Notes under the pieces: model-generated
What the model was told of the DNA's origin: nothing
The model's database searches: none
Seen by the model: the letters and a program-made list of their open reading frames with translations, nothing else
Assembly (NCBI GenBank): GCA_021648185.1
Contig: JAKITH010000086.1
Location: 1-5,406, forward strand
DNA: 5,406 nt
Source of the DNA: Thiomicrorhabdus sp.
GTDB taxonomy: Bacteria > Pseudomonadota > Gammaproteobacteria > Thiomicrospirales > Thiomicrospiraceae
Direction: 5' to 3'
Shown here: positions 1-5,362 of the stretch, piece by piece
Numbering within the stretch: the stretch's first letter is position 1
Layout: each line of letters opens with the position of its first letter
Made by a program: the position numbers and the translations under genes

Positions 1-641
1 CCGTCTGGGTGAATGCTGGGCAAGCTGAACAGCCTTAGCTGGGGAAAGTCTTGTTCAAACCGTTCCATAAACTCAATCCAATCGCCCTCATGCCCGTCGA
101 GAATACGAATGCTTTGTTCAATTTGAAGTCGCTGTGGTTTACCCACTGCTTTATGCTCTAAAATCCATTCCATCATGGATTTGGCCATCATGGGAAACCC
201 AGGCATAAAATAGTGATTTTGAATGGAAAACCCGGGCACTCGGTTGTAGGCATTGGGAATAATATCTGCCCCTTTGGGGTACTCGGCCATGCGAATCCGT
301 TGTGGGTAGGCTTGCTCACCAAACTGCGCTTCAATTTCCGCCACGGCTTGCGGGTGTCGTTCTAAAGGAAGGTTGAGTGCTTTTGCGGCACATTGACGTG
401 TTCGGTCATCAGGCGTTGCGCCAATGCCACCAAAACAAAATACGGTGTCGTCTGTGGTAAAGCTCTGTGTTAAAAACTCGGTTAAACGCTTAGATTCATC
501 GCCTAAAATAGCCACTTCACTCACTTTGAGTCCAAGCGGCTTTAACAACGAAACCGCTTGGGCTAAATGACGATCTTGCCGTTTGGCGGATAAGATTTCG
601 TCGCCAATAATCAACAAGCGTATGGTCGGTTTATCTGTCAT
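1..641 (-). CDS. CinA/MoaB-type molybdopterin-binding-domain protein (competence/damage-inducible protein A family), 3' end outside window
   Basis: I translated 213 codons without a stop before the window edge. The N-terminus is a MoCF-biosynthesis-type fold. It opens with a beta strand and the turn IIGDEIL (residues 11-17), then an ILGDE segment (45-49), and then the diagnostic loop GGIGATPDDRTRQ (71-83), equivalent to GGxGxTxDD in CinA, MoaB and MogA. In MoaB/MogA these loops bind molybdopterin. CinA N-domains share the fold, and some act on nucleotide-type substrates such as ADP-ribose. Stand-alone proteobacterial relatives usually run about 250-270 residues without the PncC (NMN deamidase) domain, so most of the gene may be here, but the missing end prevents a decision. 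The start is fixed by an in-frame TGA at 651-653, four codons upstream; the only alternative is the TTG immediately before the ATG. The ribosome binding site is weak (TGAG about 8-9 nt upstream). The substrate and true role are not established by the sequence. Confidence 0.85.
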   Translation of the reverse strand, partial: MTDKPTIRLLIIGDEILSAKRQDRHLAQAVSLLKPLGLKVSEVAILGDESKRLTEFLTQSFTTDDTVFCFGGIGATPDDRTRQCAAKALNLPLERHPQAVAEIEAQFGEQAYPQRIRMAEYPKGADIIPNAYNRVPGFSIQNHYFMPGFPMMAKSMMEWILEHKAVGKPQRLQIEQSIRILDGHEGDWIEFMERFEQDFPQLRLFSLPSIHPD

Positions 642-656
642 CAAAGCGTCTCACAG

Positions 657-678
657 TAGCAATAGGTCATTGTTGCTA
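657..678. repeat. Short inverted repeat near the CinA-like gene start
   Basis: The arms TAGCAA (657-662) and TTGCTA (673-678) are perfect complements separated by 10 bp. The spacer adds a nested CAAT/ATTG pairing. The centre lies about 27 bp upstream of the ATG at 641, and the far arm overlaps a GATAAT -10-like hexamer. An operator-like site is plausible, but arms this short can arise by chance. Confidence 0.3.
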
Positions 679-718
679 TTATCCCAAAATTTATCGACTA
701 AATAGGAAAAGAATAAAA

Positions 719-728
719 GGGGGGGGGG
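719..728. repeat. G10 homopolymer (C10 on the transcribed-sense minus strand)
   Basis: There are ten uninterrupted G on the plus strand, flanked by A-rich sequence. The tract lies 49 bp beyond the glrR stop and 77 bp upstream of the ATG of the CinA-like gene. Runs of this length are prone to slipped-strand change during replication and to length errors during sequencing. Being intergenic, length change could alter promoter geometry but not a reading frame. Confidence 0.9.
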
Positions 729-776
729 AGAAAAAATATTGGCGCTAGATTTTTGCTCGCGCAGTGTGCAAAGACC

Positions 777-2147
777 TCATTGTTTATGCTCTTCTTTAAA
801 ATTGGCTGGTTTGAGCATATGGCGACTCAATAGACGATAAAATTCAGTACGGTTACGCTTGGCAATGCGGGCGGCTTGGGAGACGTTGCCTCCGACTAAT
901 TTAAGCAGTTGAATAAGGTACTCTCGTTCAAAGTTTTTTCTGGCTTCATTAAAGGTGGGCATGGATAGGCTTTTTTGTTGCAGAGCTTTTTCAACCAATG
1001 AGGCAGGAATTAGCGGGGTCGTTGCAAAGGCACACACTTGGTCAATGACATTTTTAAGCTCTCGAATATTGCCCGGCCACTCATAGCCCAATAAAAGCTC
1101 CATCGCTTCATTGGATACTTTTTTGGCCTTGGTATTACTTGCCGCCATAAAATAATTGACCAATAACGGAATGTCTTCTGGGCGCTGAGTTAACGTAGGT
1201 AACCTGAGGGTGACGATGTTTAAACGATAATAGAGATCCAGACGAAAGGTTTTTTCTTCAACCATCTGTTTTAAATCTCGGTGACTGGCTGAGACAACCC
1301 GAACGTCAATCGATCGGGTTTGACTCTCACCTACTGGCCTAATTTCGCCTTCCTGCAATGCTCTTAACAATTTAACTTGAAAAGAGGGCGACATATCGCC
1401 AATTTCATCTAAAAATAGTACCCCACCATCGGCCTGTTCAAACAAGCCTTTACGGTTTTCGATTGCGCCTGAAAATGCACCTCTTTTATGACCAAAAAGC
1501 TCTGATTCTAAGAGTTCTTCTGGAATGGCGCTGCAATTGACGGCCACAAAAGGCTTATCTTTTCTTGGGCTTGCTTTATGAATGGCTTGTGCAATCAACT
1601 CTTTTCCTGTGCCACTCTCGCCTTGAATATAAACGCTGATGTCACTCTGAGCAACATGGTATAAATCTTTAAGCAGTGATTCCATCACACTGCTTTGCCC
1701 GATAATATTTTCCCGCCATGTGGCATCTAAAAAGCTGGATGCCTGTCCCGTATGCAGCTTAAATGCCTTTTCAATTTGTTCATTGAGTTCGGTGTGATTA
1801 ATAGGCTTGGTGATAAAACCAAATACCCCTAAACTCGTTGCTTCAACCGCTTCTTTAATAGTGCCGTGCGCCGTCATAATCATCACTGGAAGCGTTGGAC
1901 GCGTTTGCTGAATTTGTTCATACAGCGCCATTCCATTCATCTCATCCATTCGAAGATCGGTAATCACAAGCTGGGGATTAAAGACCGGAATCGCCGCCAG
2001 AGCCTCGGCGGCACTTTCAACCGTTAATACATCGAGACCTATGTGACGTAAACGAATGGATAAAAGCTTTAACAAACTGGCGTCATCGTCCACTAACAGT
2101 AATTTTTGCCCTTTAAACCGAATCGTGTTTGATTCAAGAGGCATCAT
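777..2147 (-). CDS. glrR: Sigma54-dependent two-component response regulator GlrR/QseF
   Basis: This is a 456-residue cytoplasmic NtrC-family activator with three complete domains. The receiver (about 14-130) has acidic pocket DDD (20-22), phosphoacceptor Asp64 (VITDLRM), Thr92 and Lys114. The AAA+ domain (about 148-375) has Walker A GESGTGKE (176-183), Walker B LFLDEIGD (244-251), arginine-finger region FRLDLYYRLN (301-310) and sensor II WPGNIREL (357-364). The C-terminal Fis-type helix-turn-helix spans about 419-445. The assignment to GlrR/QseF rather than NtrC or AtoC comes from the kinase-lipoprotein-regulator order and from GlrR-like C-terminal text (NRTEFYRLLSRH). The sigma54-contact loop reads GAFSGA (223-228), where GAFTGA is the norm. 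The start overlaps the end of qseG by 14 bp, with AAAGG 7 nt upstream of the first of two consecutive ATGs, which suggests translational coupling. Family knowledge: the phosphorylated protein hydrolyses ATP to remodel sigma54-RNA polymerase. Its targets here are unknown. Confidence 0.93.
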   Translation of the reverse strand: MMPLESNTIRFKGQKLLLVDDDASLLKLLSIRLRHIGLDVLTVESAAEALAAIPVFNPQLVITDLRMDEMNGMALYEQIQQTRPTLPVMIMTAHGTIKEAVEATSLGVFGFITKPINHTELNEQIEKAFKLHTGQASSFLDATWRENIIGQSSVMESLLKDLYHVAQSDISVYIQGESGTGKELIAQAIHKASPRKDKPFVAVNCSAIPEELLESELFGHKRGAFSGAIENRKGLFEQADGGVLFLDEIGDMSPSFQVKLLRALQEGEIRPVGESQTRSIDVRVVSASHRDLKQMVEEKTFRLDLYYRLNIVTLRLPTLTQRPEDIPLLVNYFMAASNTKAKKVSNEAMELLLGYEWPGNIRELKNVIDQVCAFATTPLIPASLVEKALQQKSLSMPTFNEARKNFEREYLIQLLKLVGGNVSQAARIAKRNRTEFYRLLSRHMLKPANFKEEHKQ

Positions 2148-2763
2148 CGGACAACCTTTCGTTCATAATCTCTTCTATCGCTTTTAATTTTTTAAGCAGT
2201 ATTTGAAGCTCCATATTCTTGGCTTGGCTTTGTTGTAATTTTTGCTCAAGCTCTTGCCCTTTCTCTTTTAATGCCACATTACGAAACTTTAAATAGTTAA
2301 TATGTTCTAACGTTTGGATCTTAGCCGAATTTAACCATTTAATTTCTGGATACAACGTAATCAAAGACTCCAGTTCATTCAAAATGTTGAGGCGCTCTTT
2401 GTGTGTGATACAACTCCCCCTGTCTGAAAAACTATACGCCAAAAGCCATCCTGCCTGCCAAGTAGCCTCTTTTTTATAAATGGACGCTAACTCTTTACAA
2501 GCTTTCAATCGAAATGGCTCTTTTAAGTTCGCGTAATACCCGCCTTGCTCCAATAAATACAAGACGGTTTGCCCTTCTGATTCAGCGGATAATAAATAAG
2601 AATAGACTCGTTGGTCAGAAGGAAGTTCAAACTGCAACAGAGGCGGTAATGGATCAGCAGAAACGGTGCTTGGAGCAGAGTTATCCTTTTTTATAAAGCC
2701 CAACTCTGAACACCCTTGAAGCAACAGTAACCCTCCAATAATCACAAAAAATCTAAGATTCAT
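2134..2763 (-). CDS. qseG: QseG-family (YfhG) outer-membrane lipoprotein
   Basis: This 209-residue protein has a short basic-hydrophobic signal peptide ending in lipobox LQGC (15-18). Cys18 is the predicted lipidated residue, and Ser at +2 (not Asp) predicts Lol-dependent transfer to the outer membrane. The mature part has a Pro/Ser-rich linker (about 28-43), a helical body containing two cysteines (Cys89, Cys118), and a C-terminal charged coiled-coil stretch (about 160-203) ending in the IEEIMNER region. Sequence similarity alone would be weak. The call rests mainly on its position between glrK and glrR, the lipobox, and a size close to enterobacterial QseG. Family knowledge: QseG binds the sensor kinase QseE/GlrK and is needed for its activity. 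Translation starts at the ATG inside the kinase stop region (11-bp overlap) with a strong GGAGG site 6 nt upstream. Confidence 0.85.
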   Translation of the reverse strand: MNLRFFVIIGGLLLLQGCSELGFIKKDNSAPSTVSADPLPPLLQFELPSDQRVYSYLLSAESEGQTVLYLLEQGGYYANLKEPFRLKACKELASIYKKEATWQAGWLLAYSFSDRGSCITHKERLNILNELESLITLYPEIKWLNSAKIQTLEHINYLKFRNVALKEKGQELEQKLQQSQAKNMELQILLKKLKAIEEIMNERLSDDAS

Positions 2764-4249
2764 TTTTAGCCTCCAATGGTAACTCTAACGAAAACCGGGC
2801 ACCACAATAGTGGTCATTAGGCGAGAGTAAAATCGTTCTCCCACCATGCTTTACAACATAATAACCCACAATCGCTAACCCTAGCCCTGTTCCTTTCATC
2901 ACAGAATCTTCCGTGGCTTTGCCTTGAAAAAAATCTTCAAAAATTTCTGTACGTATGGACTCTGGAATCCCTGGACCTTGATCTTCAATCAAAATATTAA
3001 CCAACTTACCTTCTACTTTAGAAGAGAGGTTTATTTGCGTATTTTTGCCAGAAAATTTAATGGCATTCGAAATGAAATTACTTAAAATAATTTTTAATTT
3101 ATTATAGTCTGCTGTTATTTCAATCGACGGGTTCTCTCCCACTACCTTTTGATTTTTGCTCTGAAACAATAACTGATACTCATCAATTAATGAAGACATT
3201 AAAGAGGAGAGATCAAAGCGACTATACTCAAGACGAGACTGAATAGAGACGGCACGCTGATACTCTAATAAATTAGAGACCAGATTAATAATATTAAAAT
3301 TGCCCATTTTCATCAGGTTCAACACTTCTCGTTGCTCATCATTTAATGAGCCAATCACTTCTTCAGAAAGTAAATCGGTGCCTTCTTTAAGCGTTGCTAA
3401 AGGGGTTTTTAGCTCATGAGAGACGCTTCTAATAAAATGCTGTTTCTCATTTTCAAGATATTTAAGCTCTTTTCTTAGCCCCTCCATGTTCTCGCTCAAC
3501 TCACGTAAATCCCTTGGACCCGAGACTTCTATCGGGTAATCAAAGTCTTCTTTGGCTAAATGCTTAATCGCTGATCCAATTTTTTTAATCGGTCTTGTAA
3601 TAAAGTGGACAAAAAATACACTTAATAACAGCGCTAAAAAAGCACTTAATAACACGATAAAAAATAGGCGATTCATGACTTTATCTTCAAATTCTGAAAG
3701 CGCTAAAATTTCTGCTGTTTGCTGCTTTGAGCCAGCTCGAATAAGAGACCTAGCCTGCTCAACTAGCTCCTCAAATGCAATCAAATCGGATTCCAATAAT
3801 GGTTTATTACGATTTACACCCTCGGTATAAATCGTTTGAAATAAACGATCCTCACTTAATTTAAGGTTTTTTAGTTTTTGGGATAGGGTTGGGTTTAAGC
3901 CCTCAAAATCAGAATCTTGAAGTAACTTAAGGAGTTTATGGCGATGTTGAAGGTACGCATCAAACAAAGAAGGTTCGTTTAAAATTTGAAACTGGCGAAT
4001 ACTTCGCTCCATCGAAATTAAACGCTCAAGCACTAAGCGCGTATTTTCGGTGACCGTGACCGTTTGAAATACCGTACGCTGAGCTTGCTTTGAATAACTA
4101 TCAAGAGAAATTAACGCATATACAATCGCAAAAATGAGAGGCAAACTAACGACAACAAAACTTGTTAGCATCCACTGATAAAGAGAGCCTATCCAAAAGG
4201 AATTAAAACGAAATGAAAGCCTTTCTATAAGACCTTTTTTGGATTCCAT
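2753..4249 (-). CDS. glrK: Sensor histidine kinase GlrK/QseE
   Basis: This is a 498-residue inner-membrane kinase, slightly longer than the enterobacterial protein. The order is: cytoplasmic N-terminal tail, TM1 (about 27-48), a mainly helical periplasmic sensor domain (about 50-192), TM2 (about 194-216), and HAMP (about 217-268) beginning ITRPIKKI. The HisKA H-box SVSHELKTPL follows, with phosphoacceptor His278. The HATPase domain has N box NFISNAIKF (391-399), G1 DQGPGIP (423-429), F box FEDFF (437-441) and G2 GTGLGLAI (453-460). All catalytic motifs are intact. The downstream partner genes identify it as GlrK/QseE: it should autophosphorylate and pass phosphate to Asp64 of GlrR, with QseG as the accessory envelope component. 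In enterobacteria QseE has been linked to catecholamine, sulfate and phosphate signals, but the ligand here cannot be read from sequence. The start is supported by AGAGGA about 8 nt upstream and by correct placement of TM1. The gene lies 100 bp downstream of queF. Confidence 0.93.
   Translation of the reverse strand: MESKKGLIERLSFRFNSFWIGSLYQWMLTSFVVVSLPLIFAIVYALISLDSYSKQAQRTVFQTVTVTENTRLVLERLISMERSIRQFQILNEPSLFDAYLQHRHKLLKLLQDSDFEGLNPTLSQKLKNLKLSEDRLFQTIYTEGVNRNKPLLESDLIAFEELVEQARSLIRAGSKQQTAEILALSEFEDKVMNRLFFIVLLSAFLALLLSVFFVHFITRPIKKIGSAIKHLAKEDFDYPIEVSGPRDLRELSENMEGLRKELKYLENEKQHFIRSVSHELKTPLATLKEGTDLLSEEVIGSLNDEQREVLNLMKMGNFNIINLVSNLLEYQRAVSIQSRLEYSRFDLSSLMSSLIDEYQLLFQSKNQKVVGENPSIEITADYNKLKIILSNFISNAIKFSGKNTQINLSSKVEGKLVNILIEDQGPGIPESIRTEIFEDFFQGKATEDSVMKGTGLGLAIVGYYVVKHGGRTILLSPNDHYCGARFSLELPLEAKNES
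2770..2774 (-). promoter_or_regulatory. Ribosome binding site of qseG, inside the glrK coding sequence
   Basis: GGAGG lies 6 nt before the qseG ATG and within the last codons of glrK. It is the best Shine-Dalgarno match in the cluster. It fixes the qseG start, which precedes the full signal peptide and lipobox. The placement implies that qseG is translated from the glrK mRNA, probably by coupling plus efficient de novo initiation. Confidence 0.8.
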
Positions 4250-4302
4250 TCACCTGTTCCTCTTCGTAAAAAAATAACTGCATTAACCTTCCGTACTTTA
4301 CA

Positions 4303-4322
4303 GTATAAATAAGTATTTATAC
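4303..4322. repeat. Perfect 9+9 bp palindrome upstream of glrK, candidate operator
   Basis: GTATAAATA (4303-4311) and TATTTATAC (4314-4322) are perfect inverted repeats around a 2-bp centre. The same site also contains a directly repeated TACAGT (4299-4304 and 4320-4325), 21 bp apart, about two helical turns. The arms are AT-only apart from one G/C at each end. No T-run follows in the direction of transcription, so it is not terminator-like. It overlaps the candidate glrK promoter and lies 54-73 bp before the glrK ATG, where a dimeric repressor or activator could act. The binding protein is unknown. Confidence 0.6.
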
Positions 4323-4334
4323 AGTTATATTCAA
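4306..4334 (-). promoter_or_regulatory. Possible sigma70 promoter for glrK-qseG-glrR
   Basis: TTGAAT (4329-4334) is separated by 17 bp from TATTTA (4306-4311). The -35 is fair (4 of 6), but the -10 is poor (3 of 6). The palindrome above covers the -10 and most of the spacer. The three genes could equally be read through from queF, since no terminator is visible between queF and glrK. Confidence 0.3.
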
Positions 4335-4349
4335 AAAGGAATCTTGCAT

Positions 4350-5186
4350 TTATTGCCTGATGAAACGTGTGATATCAAACTCTTCTTCATAGTTTGAACG
4401 ATAGGGATTAATATCTAAACCACCTCGACGAACATACCTTGCATAGACGGTTAAATACTTTGGCTTACAGTACGTCATTATATCAGTGAAAATCCGCTCT
4501 ACGCACTGCTCATGAAATTCATTATGTTCACGAAATGAAATAAGATACTTTAATAATGACTCATGATTTATAGGGTTTCCTTCATAGCGAATAACCACAG
4601 ACCCCCAGTCAGGCTGCCCAGTGACCAAACAGTTTGATTTTAAAAGGTGACTGTTCAATGTTTCCGAAACCACTTCGGCCTTAGCATCTATCTCTAATAT
4701 CTGTGGGTTTACTTGATACTCCGTGACCTCAATATCTAAATCATCTAAGTTTACCCCTGGCAATACAGATAACAACTCTTCAGGCATGCTTAGTGAACGA
4801 ATCATAACGTCAACAGGTGCCCCACAAGCTTTTGTTAAGTCTTTTCGCATTAACGACTCAACTTCTTCTTGAGATTCAAAATTTGAGCCATTAAATGAGT
4901 TCAAATAGAGTTTAAATGATTTGGATTCAATCAAAAATGGGGAGTCTGCTTGAAAAGCAAATTCAGCAATCACAGAGATAGGTTTTCCTTTAAGGTTCAA
5001 CCAAGACACTTCAAATGCAGTCCAAATATCCAACCCCGTAAAAGGCAAACTAGAGCCATTAAAACCTAATTCATCTCGTTTTTCTTGCCTAGGAATTGAA
5101 AACAATAATTCTGCATTGTACTGGTGACAGTAAGGCGTTGCCTGACCTAATAAACTATTAGATGCACTGCCTAATGATGTTTTCAT
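4350..5186 (-). CDS. queF: NADPH-dependent 7-cyano-7-deazaguanine (preQ0) reductase QueF, long form
   Basis: QueF reduces the nitrile of preQ0 to the aminomethyl of preQ1 using two NADPH. It is a cytoplasmic step of queuosine tRNA-modification synthesis. The 278-residue protein matches the E. coli-type tandem T-fold form. The N-terminal half carries LPFTGLDIWTAFEVSWLN (47-64) and the QueF motif ESKSFKLYLNSFN (87-99). The C-terminal half carries LKSNCLVTGQPDWGS (182-196), with Cys186 as the nucleophile that forms the thioimide and Asp193 as the acid, then HNEFHEQCVERIF (221-233) and YARYVRRGGLDINPYRSN (248-265). I chose the ATG at 5186 because GGAAGAG lies 7 nt upstream. An in-frame ATG at 5219 would add 11 unconserved residues and has no ribosome binding site. 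The gene follows an rRNA terminator and has its own promoter. I see no preQ1 riboswitch in the leader. Confidence 0.97.
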   Translation of the reverse strand: MKTSLGSASNSLLGQATPYCHQYNAELLFSIPRQEKRDELGFNGSSLPFTGLDIWTAFEVSWLNLKGKPISVIAEFAFQADSPFLIESKSFKLYLNSFNGSNFESQEEVESLMRKDLTKACGAPVDVMIRSLSMPEELLSVLPGVNLDDLDIEVTEYQVNPQILEIDAKAEVVSETLNSHLLKSNCLVTGQPDWGSVVIRYEGNPINHESLLKYLISFREHNEFHEQCVERIFTDIMTYCKPKYLTVYARYVRRGGLDINPYRSNYEEEFDITRFIRQ

Positions 5187-5202
5187 AAAATGTCTCTTCC
5201 TA

Positions 5203-5260
5203 ATAAATTTAAGGCCCATCTGCAGGTAAAATCAATGTGAACATAATGATTTAAATTTAT
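5203..5260 (-). repeat. Inverted repeat spanning the queF leader
   Basis: ATAAATTTAA (5203-5212) and TTAAATTTAT (5251-5260) are perfect 10-bp complements separated by 38 bp. In the mRNA the downstream arm ends about two nt before the AGGAAGAG ribosome binding site. The upstream arm would sit at about the transcript's 5' end if the promoter at 5265-5293 is used. Each arm contains the self-complementary AAATTT, so they may instead be two copies of a DNA site. An AT-only stem is weak as RNA structure. Confidence 0.35.
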
Positions 5261-5264
5261 GATG

Positions 5265-5293
5265 ACTCTAACGACTATCATTCAACAAGTCAA
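5265..5293 (-). promoter_or_regulatory. Sigma70-type promoter for queF
   Basis: TTGACT (5288-5293, 5 of 6 to the consensus -35) is followed after exactly 17 bp by TAGAGT (5265-5270, 4 of 6 to the -10). The predicted transcript starts near 5258, about 70 nt before the queF ATG. It lies immediately beyond the rRNA terminator, where an independent promoter for queF would be needed. Confidence 0.6.
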
Positions 5294-5315
5294 AAACAGC
5301 GCAAGAATTTAGGGC

Positions 5316-5354
5316 AAAAAAAAGCCCGCGGCAGCAGAGCTACAACGGGCTTTT
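5316..5354 (-). terminator. Intrinsic terminator of the rRNA operon
   Basis: Read on the minus strand, AAAAGCCCG pairs with CGGGCTTTT (9 bp, 5 of them G/C-rich) around a 17-nt loop. The U8 tract begins within the last four pairs and continues. It starts about 9 nt after the 5S rRNA end, the expected position for an rRNA-operon terminator. The A-rich 5' flank gives it some bidirectional character. Confidence 0.9.
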
Positions 5355-5362
5355 CAGAATAT

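Larger units (their letters stand above)
642..776. other. Intergenic region between glrR and the CinA-like gene
   Basis: These 135 bp hold no supported gene. Read on the minus strand, the order after the glrR stop is: a weak GCGC/GCGC hairpin-like segment ending in a T6 run (about 732-763), a C10 run, an AT-rich stretch, and a GATAAT -10-like hexamer (678-683) with no recognisable -35 at 16-18 bp. The 6-bp inverted repeat TAGCAA/TTGCTA lies just downstream of the hexamer. The hairpin is too imperfect to call a terminator, so read-through from glrR into the CinA-like gene is possible. A separate promoter for that gene is also possible but only weakly supported. Confidence 0.5.

Noticed and set aside
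739..757. Sigma54-like TTGGC...TTGCT on the plus strand
   Set aside because: The GG and GC elements are 12 bp apart; sigma54 promoters require 10. It would also transcribe antisense into glrR.
732..763. Intrinsic terminator after glrR
   Set aside because: Only a 4-bp GCGC stem with mismatches precedes the T6 run; this is too weak to call.
2514..2696. 60-codon open frame on the plus strand
   Set aside because: It lies wholly antisense to qseG, has no ribosome binding site or recognisable protein features, and the minus-strand gene is well supported.
3552..3830. 92-codon open frame on the plus strand
   Set aside because: It is antisense to the TM2, HAMP and periplasmic part of glrK. Its composition is that of a reverse-frame shadow, and it matches no known family.
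4278..4295. Sigma54-like GG...GC upstream of glrK on the minus strand
   Set aside because: GG and GC are 9 bp apart, not 10, and the flanking consensus bases are missing.
4299..4325. LexA box or Pho box at the CTGT/ACAG repeats before glrK
   Set aside because: The CTGT elements are in direct orientation 21 bp apart. LexA needs CTGT-N8-ACAG in inverted orientation, and Pho boxes need an 11-bp repeat.
5187..5219. 11-residue N-terminal extension of QueF from the ATG at 5217-5219
   Set aside because: There is no Shine-Dalgarno sequence before that ATG and the residues are not QueF-like. The ATG at 5186 has GGAAGAG at good spacing.
5187..5264. preQ1 riboswitch in the queF leader
   Set aside because: No preQ1-I aptamer pattern (short G/C stem, A-rich tail pairing into the loop) and no larger preQ1-II-like fold could be recognised by eye.
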